NCBI GenBank assembly: GCA_943737045.1 | Contig: CALSFV010000081.1 | Coordinates: 310,001 to 374,000, forward strand | Source of the DNA: Parapristionchus giblindavisi | Lineage: Eukaryota; Nematoda; Chromadorea; Rhabditida; Diplogasteridae | Direction of reading: 5' to 3' | DNA: 64,000 nt | Part shown: positions 37,974-49,521 of the stretch, piece after piece | Position numbering within the stretch: position 1 is the first letter of the stretch | Layout of the letters: every line of letters starts with the position of its first letter | The notes under the pieces: model-generated | Seen by the model: the letters and a program-made list of their open reading frames with translations, nothing else | Databases searched by the model: none | What the model was told of the DNA's origin: nothing | Position numbers and translations under genes: made by a program

Positions 37974-39194
37974 CAGTAGCGCCGGAAAGTCAGTGTCAAC
38001 TTTTTGTTTTTGTTATATTTAGTGAACCAAGCGTGCTATGGGGCCGCTCCCACGAGTTCTTATGGGAAATTTATCGAGGAATCCGGCCCTGATATTGTGG
38101 ACTCATGAAAATTTCTCGTTATTGCGTAATGTGACGCAATCGAAGTCCACTTTTTTGAAAAATCATAACTCCGCGGAAAATTTTTTTCCAGCCTACCGTT
38201 CTTCTATAAGTTTGAGATCTACGCATTGGCTACTCAGAAAAATTGTTTTAGGTTGCTGCGATTTTTTTTCAACCGCAGCGGCCTTGATGCAAAATGGCGT
38301 CAAACTCATATCTCAGCTCCAAGACAAGCTAGAGACTCGTACTGGGGATCAAAATGATCCTTATGATGTCCCAAATACACCGTGAAAGTTTGGTATTGAT
38401 CGGACCACAATTGCCTTCAGTACACCAAAAAGTAACTTTTTCAGATGACCTCACTTTGAGGGCCTACAATTATGAGAGTGATTTTTCTAAAAATATGGTA
38501 CATGTGCTAAAATATGCCAAATCCATCCCAGAAGTCATCCTCACACTTTGGTGAAAGCAACTTGCTTCCCATCTTCACGGCAAACATCAGTCTTTCCCGC
38601 ACGCACTCACTGTGCGTGCGCGCGCCCCTCCCCTCCCTCCCCTCCCCTGGACGTGCGCCTCCGAAACGAGTGCATGCCCGCTTAACGTTTGCCGTGAAGA
38701 TGGGAAGCAAGTTGCTTTCGCCAAAGTGTGAGGATGACTTCTGGGATGGATTTGGCATATTTTAGCATAAGTACCATATTTTTTAGAAAAATCACTCTCA
38801 TAATTGTAGGCCCTCAAAGTAAGGTCATCTGAAAAAGTTATTTTTTTGGTGAACTGAAGGCAATTGTGGTCCGATCAATACCAAACTTTCACGGCGTATT
38901 TGGGACATCATAAGGATCATTTTGATCCCAAGTACGAGTCTCTAGCATGTCTTGGAGCTGAGATATGAGTTTGCTGCCGCCATTTTGCATCAAGGCCGCT
39001 GCGGTTGAAAAAAATCGCAGACTTCGATTGCGTCATCATTACGCAATAACGAGAAATTTTCATGAGTCCACAATATCAGGGCCGGATTCCTCGATAAATT
39101 TCCCATAAGAACTCGCGAGAGCGGCCCCATAGCACGCTTGGTTCACTAAATATAACAAAAACAAAAAGTTGGCACTGACTTTCCGGCGCTACTG
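37974..39194 (-). mobile_element. 1221-bp fold-back Tc1/mariner-type element, right-arm copy
   Basis: Same ends (CAGTAGCGCCGG), TA duplications (37972-37973, 39195-39196) and length as the left-arm copy at 21455-22675. It was therefore in place before the arms were duplicated. Confidence 0.85.
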
Positions 39195-39643
39195 TAACTG
39201 GCGTTTCTTTCTACCTCGTTACTCTGTCGCAACTCTGGAATCACTGTGCATGATTGTGTTACAATTTCGCTATCCTAGGCAAGAGCGCTAAAAAAACATC
39301 AGCCGAGCAATCGATGTCCGACCCAAGCTCACTCCTGAACAACAATTAATTACTGGTGCATTTTGAACTGATTTAAAAAAAATCTTTCGGCGGTTCAATC
39401 GGGTCACACACAGCTACGATTACGAATTACAATTATTGATTTATTTGTTTCCAGTTGGTCGAGGTCGGCAACGAATCCACTCGCATCTGTGCATCTTCTA
39501 TTATATGTATATTATCTAGCAATCTTATGTGTATCATCATTGTATTATCCCGCTTCCCCATTTCCATCCCTCCTAATCTTTGGAATCACTCATTTTTTCT
39601 TGTTTAGCCATATACCCCATTAATTGTTTTATTCTGACAGATT

Positions 39644-40500
39644 TTACGCTGTAAAAAATGGCGGACCATATTTTACGCTGTAAAAAATGGCGGACCATAT
39701 TTTACACTGTAAAAAATGGCGAACCATATTTTACCCCGTAAAAATGGCGAACCATATTTTACCCCGTAAAAAATGGCGAACCATATTTTACACTGTAAAA
39801 AATGGCAAACCATATTTTACACTGTAAAAAATGGCGAACCATATTTTACACTGTAAAAAATGGCGAACCATATTTTACACTGTAAAAAATGGCGAACCAT
39901 ATTTTACACTGTAAAAAATGGCGAACCATATTTTACACTGTAAAAAATGGCGAACCATATTTTACACTGTAAAAAATGGCGAACCATATTTTACACTGTA
40001 AAAAATGGCGAACCATATTTTACCCCGTAAAAAATGGCGAACCATATTTTACACTGTAAAAAATGGCGAACCATATTTTACACTGTAAAAAATGGCGAAC
40101 CATATTTTACGCTGTAAAAAATGGCGAGCCATATTTTACACTGTAAAAAATGGCGAACCATATTTTACACTGTAAAAAATGGCGGACCATATTTTACACT
40201 GTAAAAAATGGCGGACCTTATTTTACACTGTAAAAAATGGCGAACCATATTTTACACTGTAAAAAATGGCGAACCATATTTTACACTGTAATAAATGGCG
40301 AACCATATTTTACACTGTAAAAAATGGCGAACCATATTTTACACTGTAAAAAATGGCGGACCACATTTTACACTGTAAAAAATGGCGGACCACATTTTAC
40401 ACTGTAAAAAATGGCGGACCACATTTTACACTGTAAAAAATGGCGGACCACATTTTACACTGTAAAAAATGGCGGACCACATTTTACACTGTAAAATATG
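39644..40500 (-). repeat. 29-bp minisatellite, right-arm array (about 29 copies)
   Basis: Same unit as 20135-20670, inverted. It is about 1.6 times longer and contains a run of variant units (gcggaccacatt) at 40360-40500 that the left array lacks. Diverged unit-like sequence continues to about 41030. Confidence 0.95.
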
Positions 40501-41124
40501 TCATGCCAGAATAGCCGGTGTCTATTATGTCCGGTCTCAACTCTGCCATTTTTGCAACCGTCAAATATGGCAAAAACTAATTTCGAAAAAAATGCCAATT
40601 TTTCACTTTGCATTTTTGGATTAAAAATCGTGTGACAAATATGACACCTGCAATTCTGGCAATTCATCTCCCTTTCAATTCTGCCACTTTTGCTCCTCTA
40701 CATTCTGGTTCAAATTATTTCTGCCTAATTTTACGAAGTCATAAATGGAATGCCAGTTTTTCCCTCTGCATTTCTGCCATTAAATTGTCTGCCAAATTTG
40801 CATCTTGATTTTATGGATAATTGTTTTGTTCCCAGAATAGCCAAATTATCACATTGTAAATATGGATCTCTCCAAGTTTTCACCTCGTTTATTTGTCAGA
40901 AGTTATCTCTCCAAATAATAAAGTGTTAAATTTGGCATTTCTCCAACTATTCACATCTGACAATTTTGCAACAAGAAATTATGGCATGCCACATTTACAG
41001 TCGTAAAAAATGGCAGAAAATAGAGCCAACTCAATATTTTCCGGTGGGCTTATCCTAACCCCTCTTATATGTACGAGCGCGTCTGATTAGAGATGTCATC
41101 AAGTTCTACGAGAGCCCAAACATG

Positions 41125-41195
41125 TTCACATGGCTTAGTGGCAAGAGTGTTGTGTTGTGATCCGAACCTCGTAGGTTCGATTCTTACCCAGTGTT
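41125..41195 (+). other. tRNA-like pol III box pair, right arm only
   Basis: ATGGCTTAGTGGCAAGAG and GGTTCGATTCTTACC resemble the A and B boxes of the 8196-8506 / 21099-21431 family, without the TIRs. It abuts a break in arm homology. Probably a fragment, not a working tRNA gene. Confidence 0.4.
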
Positions 41196-42535
41196 CTTAG
41201 AATTAGCGAGGGATTCGATTGAGCCCATTTTTCGTCAATACCACTTATATGTGAATTTTCTCAGATGTTACACAACGTTTTCGCTTGTTAGTAAAACATT
41301 TTATTGCTGTAGTGGAATAATATTAGCGAAAATCGCACTATATTCTAGTTTTACAAAGCATCATGTTTTTCCTCGAAAGCGTAAATACAAGTAACTATCA
41401 TTGATTATTTACTTTTATTTAACAAAACATTTAAAGAAATAAGCACATAGCAAATCGATTTTGAGTATGATATCAATGGGGAACATCATGCTTCTCCGGA
41501 GGCTCGCGGGCGTTGCGGGCGCGATGTTCCCATTCCCTCTCTAATCATTACCATTTATTGAATAAATATTTTAAAAAATCAAGACATCGAGTTTCGGTTA
41601 ACTCTACAACCCGCTTTGTTCATACAGCCAGAACCCCATGAGAGTACCACGATGTGGACATTCATAAGATGTCTGTAGCAACAACAGCATGCAATCAAGT
41701 GAAGGAAGTGAATGCTGCAAACAATATTGAAAATCCCACCTAATCCATATTTTCTCGATAAAAACCCATGATTTACGTGCTCTCTCACTATCTCCTCAGT
41801 CTAAAAAAGCGGTAAGTAAGAGCACGTAACAGCGTGAATACGGTAAGTACATCACTTGCTAGCTCGTGTACGAATAAATGACAAAAACTTACAGAATGAC
41901 TATGAGCACCGTGATCATCACGTCTGCAGTGCGGCTGCACTCAGAGTTAGCCGAGGAATAGACATAAACATCGGTAATGGTGTAAAAGAACGAAATTTAT
42001 GTAAAAGTAGCAGAATTTTTAAAAAATTTTCAATTAGGAAACGTCGTCTTTTTACACCACAATTAAATCAAGTGCATAAAACGAGCTAGTTCATATAATT
42101 CGTATTTTTAAAAAATTATGATTTTCAAACTGAAGGTGTAATATAATATGAAGAAGCTATTAAGCAAATAAAAAGTTTTCCTGCCCCATAGGAAAATAGT
42201 GAGAATTAATTTAATGTAAATTTTTTTTCAAAAATTCCCAATTCCAGCCTTCGTTGGCCGTTGATCGAAAAACTCTCCTTTGCAATAGTTTCTTAGAATT
42301 TGTCAAGGAGTCCATTGCACCCACTCCCGAATCGATTGGTTTCGAAATAAACTTTTTAGGAAAAGGCGCCAAAACGTTGTGTGGTCACCTCCTGAAGCGA
42401 ATTTTCAATTGGAAGGAATTTCCAAGTACCAGTGAACTACACTCATGGAGCCTGTAATTATCATATATAAAACAAAAAAATCTATTTTTCATCGATACCG
42501 CACCTATGTCGATTTTCTCAGATAGTGTGTTATAA

Positions 42536-43130
42536 GGACTTCGCCAATGTTGATATCCGGAAGGGAGTCAAGCAAGGAAATTCCCTTTCGCCTCGGCTAT
42601 TATCATGGTTCTAAGGCTGATTATGGATTATATTGAATGGGATGATCAAGGATTGTGGATAGATGGACAACAATTAACATCTCTTGAATATGTGGATGAC
42701 TTGGGACTATATGCTAGAAGTAGAACTGAAATGGAAAGTATGATAAGGAAGCTGATCAACGCTTATTCAAAAGCTGGATTATCAATAATCTGTAAGAAAT
42801 CAGTTCTTCTCCCATTTTATGCTACTAGACAGCCTATAGTAATTGAGGGAAATGAATTCCTGTTTACTGATAAGGCTACGTACCTCGGCAGTAAGATATC
42901 TTTCCCACTCAATCAAGGTGACGAAATTGAGCATAGGATTCAATGTGGGTGGCTAGCTTGGACTAATACTTCGAATCTTCTGTCATCTCGTTTGGAAGAA
43001 AGCTTTTGTGGGCAAAGTACGAAGGATGGATACAGATCGATGGGGCAGAGATATCACCAATTGGATTCCCTATCAATATGCTACTCGAAGGCAGGTTGGA
43101 AACCCTACTCGTGATGATCTAAGGAAAAGA
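42536..43130 (+). pseudogene. RTE-like LINE reverse transcriptase fragment
   Basis: Begins at the outer edge of the right palindrome arm. One frame reads IRKGVKQGNSLSPRLL; after a one-base shift the next reads LTSLEYVDDLGLYARS and continues into EIEHRI. These are the reverse transcriptase core (GVKQG, SP, YVDD in place of the usual YADD or FADD) of an RTE-like LINE. The C-terminus is internally deleted. The frameshift, lack of 5' part and closing (TA)n tract mark it as dead. The EIEHRI region matches the LINE at 55340-57141. Confidence 0.85.
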
Positions 43131-43154
43131 ATCGGAAAATAATGGTGTAATATG

Positions 43155-43155
<1 letters not shown>

Positions 43156-43231
<76 letters not shown>
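43156..43231. repeat. (TA)n microsatellite
   Basis: About 38 TA units directly behind the LINE fragment; possibly grown from its 3' tail. Confidence 0.97.
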
Positions 43232-43233
<2 letters not shown>

Positions 43234-43379
43234 TACATAATATATAATATTAATTTATGAGTTTGCAAGGAACACTGCAATTCCATGATCTTTTCATCAA
43301 TACTGTAAGAAAATCCATTTAAAACGTCAATCTGTAAACACAAAAGATCAGCCCATACTATGCTTTACGAAATTGTAAT

Positions 43380-43835
43380 TCTCGTCACAATGCATTCTCT
43401 ATTCACATTCCAATTGCTAAAAGAGAGAATCTTCGTAGCTCATTTGCACATCGTACTACTCGTTTTCTGTGTAATTTACATCGTATCTGTAATCCACTGT
43501 TGTCAATTCAGTCTATCAAATTTCACCTATTTCGCCATCCACAACTTCCCCATACTCTACAAGTCGAAGTACTCAATCTTTAGTTGTCTATCCCGGTGAT
43601 TCCATTATGATCCAACCCCTCACATGAATCTGAACGGTCCCCTTCCCGTTCTGAGGCTTCGTCCACCTCACTCTAACTGGATCACTGGCGATTTGATAGC
43701 TATCGATTAACCCCTGTCACCTTCCCCAAGTCCTTTCTATCATTATTATAATTATTTTTCTCATCGTTTCTGTATTTGCTGTCGCACCTGTCACGGGTGT
43801 ATCAAATAAATAATAAAAATAAATAAATAAGCCCC
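43380..43835 (+). pseudogene. second LINE family, 3' end fragment
   Basis: Frame HNAFSIHIPIAKRENLRSSF then HRTTRFLCNLHRICNP ends in TAG at 43583. It matches the LINE at 61219-61692 (RENLKASFSHRTSRFLNKLH) and the generic LINE ORF2 end (R-F--LH). The 3' UTR ends in ATAAATAA repeats at 43805-43833, a LINE-like tail. Heavily 5'-truncated. Confidence 0.8.
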
Positions 43836-44632
43836 TTGAGCGTTATACGAATTAAGTGGGTGATTTATTTGTTCAGACAAAAAAAAAGAAAAATGGAAGA
43901 AATATGTAAAAAGTGTAGAGAGCGCAGTTCCTTCCCGAAAATAACATTTCATTTTGAATAAGAACCTTGAATAAGAAGATTCTCACTGTATTGTACCCTA
44001 CGGCGATTCAGCATTATTATAAGTATTTTTGACCGAAATTTACACATATAAACTACCATTTCAATATTTTTCAAGGATCTCCTTGCAATATATTTGTAAT
44101 TATTTTCTGAATAACTTAGCTATACCATGTTCTTACTGATAATTCAAATGGATTCGTCTTTTGTAGATTTTAGAAATATCAAAATGTTTTCTTCTTCTCA
44201 AATTTTCTATTACTATTTTAAAATATCATTATGCTTGGTATGCTTATACAGATTCTTTAATACTGTTGAACACATAAACCTATTATGCTCTTTTCTAGTT
44301 TAGAGTCAACATCATACATATTCATAAATAGTATATTTATTCCGATCATAAATTGTATTCGTTCAAGTTCCCCTGTTTTACGATCTCTTTACAAATGATA
44401 TCCTCTTATGGTTATGTACGATTGTTCTTTGAAAAACGAAAGATCATTCAATCTATCGTAATTTATTTCTTCTTATTTATTTATTTATTTGTTTATCTGT
44501 CGCTTAAAACATAAATAATGAATTGAAAAAAAAACAATATGGGAGTGAGATTTCGGTTAGGGAGATTATATTATATGCAATTCTTCTCAGCTTGAGAGTA
44601 ATAGTGACGGTAAGGAGTCACACATCTGTGGC

Positions 44633-44900
44633 CCATGCAATCTATCAAAAGTTCGCGAAAAAGTTCGAAAAAAAGTTGCGAACTTTGTTGCGAACTTTTT
44701 CTCTAATTCTCTCAAAATCCCATGCTCTCTAACATCGAAGAAAAGTTCGGCAAAAAGATGCGAACAAAGATGCGAACAAAGTTCGCAACTTTTTGTCGAA
44801 GTGTTAGAGAAACGGAGAAATAGTGTGCAATTTGAAGAGTGCAAAAAAAGTAAACGGGCGTTTACTTTTTCTTGAAAAGTGAAATAGACAGCTATATATT
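44633..44900. mobile_element. decayed fold-back element related to 18801-19266
   Basis: Blocks of aaagttcgcaactttt and gatgcgaacaaag in both orientations, with gtttactttttc at the end, as in the intact left-arm element. Ends and duplication are not clear. Confidence 0.65.
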
Positions 44901-45515
44901 GAGAACGTGTAAGGGTAAATTCGTAGGGAGTATTCGATCACTTTACGCCAAATTAATTTTCCTTTTTATAATGAATCACGTGTGTATAATTTAATTAATA
45001 TGTGTGCGCGCTCACGAAAGTTCGAACAAAAGATCGAACTAAAGTCCGGAGTTTGGGCCGGAAAATAGTCTGTTTATGGTGCGCCAATTTCTTACGAGTT
45101 CAAACACTTCGCTTCGTTTCTTGCCTTCTTCAATTTTCGATGAATTCTTCGTTATATAAGTTTGTTATAACTACTGTGATTGTTATTGTACTTAATTCGT
45201 GTAAGTGAATGCCTCTAGGCTTTTGTTCGATCATGCATAGTGAGCGTTTTCTTAGCATTTTCTGTATTACATCTTTCAAAGATCATTGACACCCCATCCG
45301 CTCTTGTTTTCATCTCGTGCTTCTTTCTTCTTCACACTCTACCCTCTTTTATTCCGCTGTGTTTCCACACACACCGTTCACGAACGATAACATTGAATTG
45401 ATTGATTTGCTTTATCTTTGACCTCTCCTAATGTGCGTTTATGTCATTTACTTTTTGTTTTGTGATCTTGTGAGCATGATTTTTAAGCCAAGTATGTCCT
45501 CTTGACTCTTCAGGA

Positions 45516-46021
45516 ATGGGAAGAGTGGCGTCCGGTGATCCCATCGATCGACCGTTCCTTAGAGACGTCGACCAGTGGGTTGAACAGCTCTACGAATGCA
45601 AGCAATTGTCCGAGGCTCAAGTGAAAACCCTCTGCGAGAAGGTTAGTATATTCATATGTAAACTATTTTTCATTTTAAAGTTCTTCATAATATAATGGTT
45701 ATAACAACAACATTGATTATATGAATACAAAGCAATCGTTTATATTTGAAGGCTAAAGAGATACTGGAGAAGGAGTCAAATGTGCAAGAAGAACGTTGCC
45801 CCGTGACCATCCTTCGTGGTAACCACAAATCTAGGCAAATTACTCAGGTATTGATTATTTTCATTGACTTTCTATCGATTTATACAAATGCGGATTATGC
45901 AATCGGTTGTACTTTTCATATTGCCGTTCAGGTATACGGTTTCTATGACGAATGTCTGCGAAAGTACGGCAATTCAAATGTGTGGAAGTACTTCACTGAT
46001 TTGTTCGACTGCTTCGTATAG
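45516..46021 (+). pseudogene. truncated PP2A catalytic-subunit gene
   Basis: Exons 45516-45641, 45752-45847 and 45932-46021 chain in phase to a 103-codon frame: [20 protein letters not shown], then [19 protein letters not shown] joined directly to [13 protein letters not shown], then [20 protein letters not shown] and a stop. PP2A-C is normally 309 aa. The block with GDVHG and GDYVDRG is missing and GNHES is GNHKS, so metal binding and catalysis are lost. The ATG follows a TCTTCAG acceptor. Degraded later-exon remnants lie near 46325 (SHEGPM) and 46382 (AHQLVME). Although spliceable, it is best called a pseudogene. Confidence 0.85.
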
Positions 46022-46480
46022 ACACGCTCGATCGTATTCAGGAGGTTTGTGTCTCGTTTACTTTGAGAGCTTTCATGGCGTTTTGTAAAATAACGGCGCT
46101 CACAGAAACGTCGAGCTTTCAAGGAATTATTAGTTATTTGAATTAGTATTGTCTAGTCATTTCATGGATAACTTCGCGTTCGAAACGCTTTAATCCAGAT
46201 TTGGTATTTACTATTAACACAAAAAGCATATATTTTTATGTATGATTCGTACATAGCGTTTCCTTGACGACAGATTTGTACAGATTTCCTGATTACGATA
46301 TTTTTATTTAAAAAATTCCAGCTTCCCACGAGGGTCCGATGAGCGAGCGATCTCTCTCTCTCTCTCACTCATATCTAGGGCACATCAATTGGTCATGGAA
46401 GGTGAGTTGTTTTTTTAAAGAAAATACGACCTTTAATTATCGAATGAAACATGATATCCCCGGGCTCAATTCGCTTTAAC

Positions 46481-46563
46481 GACACACTCAAGCTAATTTG
46501 ACTCTCCGCTCTTGCAACGCTCTCTCGCAGAAAAAGAAAGCGAGAGAGTGTCATAATCGCCGT
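46481..46563. mobile_element. hairpin MITE, 'ctctcgcgcttt' family, copy in palindrome 2
   Basis: CTCTCCGCTCTTGCAACGCTC and aaagcgagagagtg resemble the stems at 11250-11352. The right arm near 54640 lacks it. Confidence 0.5.
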
Positions 46564-46813
46564 TGAATGGCTAGAACCATTCAGAATGGTTCAAATTAAT
46601 CATGATCCAATGATTTTTAGATGTACATCATGCTTTCACAGTTGTCGTACACATCTTTTGTACTTCTGAAACTCATTAAGTCAAATTTGTTGAAATTTTT
46701 TGTCACATGAGTTTCTGTAATAACCGACCATAATACGTTAATTCACATGGACAACAGTGTGAATGCATGATTTACTTGTAGGCGACTTCATCCACCTCAT
46801 CTTCATTCAATAG

Positions 46814-46898
46814 GATATGCAGCAACGCGCTGGACGAGCGGCTGACCATGGACAGCTCGCGGAACGTCGGCGACGTGGTCAAGGAGATGAAAGAGCAG
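46814..46898 (+). pseudogene. exon of an unrecognised gene, left copy
   Basis: ATAG acceptor and gtacag donor bound a GC-richer frame containing DERLTMDSSRNVGDVVKEMK. The mirror exon (54307-54401) reads DSRLTVDSSRNIGDVVKEMK, so the frame was under constraint. Codon use is unlike the AT-rich surroundings. I do not recognise the family; it may or may not belong to the same gene as 47550-47616. Confidence 0.6.
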
Positions 46899-46942
46899 GT
46901 ACAGTTTGGGATACGGTAGGAGGAAGAGATTGGGTTACGGTA

Positions 46943-47223
46943 CACTCACAGAAAAATCCCTTATATGTAAGGGAATAATTCCCTGGCTAAGGACCCCATG
47001 GGAATTATTCCCTTACAGGTAAGGGAAATAAAACTAGATGATAGACTTGACCGTTCATATATGAATGAAAAATGGGAAATCCCTTACAGGTAAGGGAAAT
47101 TTTTAAGGGAATATTTCCCTAGTAAAAATTGCCTTACCTATAAGGGATTCTGAGTAGATAAGGGAATTATTCCCTAAGGGAAGTGCAGTTATGAAACTTC
47201 CCTAAGGGAATTTTCTGTGAGTG
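46943..47223. mobile_element. 281-bp MITE with TA duplication
   Basis: TIRs CACTCACAGAAAA...CCCTTA, flanked by TA (46941-46942, 47224-47225), as in Tc1/mariner-type MITEs. The interior is a series of inverted AATTCCCTTA / TAAGGGAATT motifs. The right arm near 54270 lacks it. Confidence 0.85.
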
Positions 47224-47549
47224 TAGTACAGTCGATAGATTGTAGATTACGGTACGATACTTACGGTACGTAGGTGCGGTAGATTGGGTTACGGTAGTAC
47301 AGGTAGTACAATCAGTGGTTACGGTAGTTGTATGTTGTGTGGAATGTGATTAGGTTGCGGTAAAATGTCATAGAGAGATACTATATATAGCATTAGTCCT
47401 TGTATTGACTTGATAAAAAAGGTACTACGTGCGTTAGCTCATACTTTTGATCGTGAACTAGGAGCTGAACAATTGTTTATGAATTTGTGTTGTCACAGCG
47501 GCAATTGGGAAAGCATTTGGATATAGTTAAATCATTATTTTCATTGCAG

Positions 47550-47616
47550 ACCAGAAGAACGTGTTCGACAGCCAGTTCCATGGATGTTGTGCACAAGATG
47601 ACTGTATTCGTGTGAG
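47550..47616 (+). pseudogene. exon of a Cys-rich protein gene, left copy
   Basis: TTGCAG acceptor and gtacgg donor. One frame reads QKNVFDSQFHGCCAQDDCIR and joins in phase to 47809 and following, where SRACVNVPLQCPS meets a TGA. The mirror copy at 49318-49384 reads QKSMFDRQFHGWCAEEDCIR. The downstream left exon has the premature stop that the right copy lacks. Confidence 0.6.
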
Positions 47617-49088
47617 GTACGGTATACGTAATTGTTGTTTGAATAGGATCAATTTATTGATTAGCGGTAAATGATATTTCTTGCCTTAGAGTGTCTTACA
47701 TAGTAGTAAGAACAAAAATTCGGTTTAAAGAATGATCGTTATATGATCGTTATATTTCATTCACATTTACGTTTTTTGATCTTGACTTTTGATCTTTGGT
47801 CTTTACAGTCGAGCGTGCGTCAATGTTCCTCTACAATGTCCTAGTTGATGTGCTGGTGGTCAGTGTGATGTTAATCTTCGTGTGTTTACCGTATACCTCT
47901 ATTCATCCACATCCTCACAGCCACCTTACAATTTTATTCTTGACTTGTATAAATTGTATTATAGATGTTGTTATATTGTATTTTATCCGTTATTTACTTT
48001 TTTTTCATTGCAAATATTTTTTATATCAATTTATGAAAGAAAAGCCTTTAAATTTTATGTTTGACTATTTTAAAGTTTTAAAATTGTTTATAAATAGCTT
48101 GCATAAATATATTTGTCCACACCGTCGTTGTTCCGACATATGCTAATAATAATGAAAATAATATATAAATTTGTAAATTGGCAAAACGAAATTAGCTAAG
48201 GTATATGCTACATTCAAAAGTAGTACGTTCAAAAGGGCGATTTATGAGGTCCGAAAAGAATGACACACCGCACTTAATCTGTCCCTACGAACTGGGTTAC
48301 GGTAGTTTACGATAGGCCATAATCATATTCCCGAACACAGTGCTTATTCCCGCGGTAATTACTAAATCTGACCTAACGCAACCAATCTGACCCAATGTAC
48401 TGGGTTACTGTAGGTTACGTCGTAAAACCCGTCTGGGGTACAACTAAACTACCGGACGTTTGGCGGAACTCAGCCGGTTCAAACAGATTACAAGTTAACT
48501 CATTAGTGAAGCCACCATAATCTACCGTAATCCACCTACCGTAACCTACAGTAACCCAGTCCATTGGGTCAGATTGGTTGCGTTAGGTCAAATTTAGTAA
48601 TTATCGCGGGAATAAGCACTGTGTTCAGGAATATGACTATGGCCTACCGTAAACTACCGTAACCCAGTTCGTAGGGTCAGATTAAGTGCGATGTGTCATT
48701 CTTTTCGGGCCTCATAAATCGCCAGTTTGAACGTACTACTACAATGTAGCATATACTTTAGCCAATTTCGTTTTGCCAATTTACAAATTTATATATTATT
48801 TTCATTATTATTTGCATATTTCGGAACAACGACGGTGTGGTCAAATATATTTATGCAAGCTATTTATAAACAATTTTAAAACTTTAAAATAGTGAAACAT
48901 GGAATTGAAAGGCTTTTCTTTCATAAATTGATATAAAAATTGATATAAAAAATATTTGCAATGAAAAAAGTAAATAATGGATAAAACAAAATATAGCATA
49001 TATCTAAAATACAATTTGTACAAATCAAGAATAAAATGGTGGTTGTGAGGATGTGGATGAATTGAAGTATACGGTAAACACACGAAGA

Positions 49089-49149
49089 TTAACACTGACC
49101 ACCAGCACATCGATTAGGACATCGTAGAGTAACGTTGACGTACGCTCGA
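49089..49149 (-). pseudogene. terminal exon of the Cys-rich gene, right copy
   Basis: CTTTACAG acceptor. In phase with 49318-49384 it reads SRAYVNVTLRCPNRCAGGQC and ends in TAA. The left copy has TGA in place of the Arg codon after CPN. Four to five Cys in the joined product suggest a disulphide-rich, perhaps secreted, tail. Confidence 0.55.
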
Positions 49150-49317
49150 CTGTAAAGACCAAAGATCAAAACTCGTAAATGTGAATGAAACATAACGATC
49201 ATTCTTTGAGCCGAATTTTTGTTCTTACTACTACGTAAGACACTCTAAGGTAAGAAATATCATTTACTGCTAATCGATAAATTGATCATATTCAAACAAC
49301 AATTTCGTATACCGTAC

Positions 49318-49384
49318 CTCACACGAATACAGTCCTCTTCTGCACACCATCCATGGAACTGCCTGTCGAACATGCTCTTCTGGT
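49318..49384 (-). pseudogene. exon of the Cys-rich gene, right copy
   Basis: TTGCAG acceptor, gtacgg donor; reads QKSMFDRQFHGWCAEEDCIR. The right copy keeps these two exons open but has lost the donor of the upstream exon at 54307. Confidence 0.55.
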
Positions 49385-49521
49385 CTGCAATGAAAATAAT
49401 GATTTAACTATATCCAAATGCTTTCCGCTGTGACAACACAAATTCATAAACAATTGTTCAGCTCCTAGTTCACGATCAAAAGTATGAGCTAACACACGTG
49501 GTACCTTTTTTATCTAGTCAA

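Larger units (their letters stand above)
28781..42533 (-). repeat. right arm of the 25-kb imperfect palindrome
   Basis: Inverted counterpart of 17529-26095, ending at tctcagatagtgt (42533). It is longer because of insertions at 30043-33878 and 34835-36846 and a longer minisatellite. It also differs at 41070-41195, where a tRNA-like segment replaces unrelated left-arm sequence. Confidence 0.95.
45815..48430 (+). repeat. left arm of palindrome 2
   Basis: Inverted homology with 48548-55255. Landmarks: 45815-45860 with 55200-55250, 46080-46200 with 55060-55180, 46800-46920 with 54290-54430, 47550-47640 with 49300-49384 and 47800-48424 with 48550-49150. Arms differ by several percent, more than those of the 25-kb palindrome. 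Only about 120 bp separates them at the centre. Confidence 0.92.

Noticed and set aside
39644..40500. Regular short repeats resembling a CRISPR array
   Set aside because: Units are contiguous with no unique spacers, and the genome is eukaryotic; it is a minisatellite.
17529..42533. A Polinton/Maverick-type giant transposon
   Set aside because: No polymerase, integrase, ATPase, protease or capsid-like coding sequence was found in either arm.
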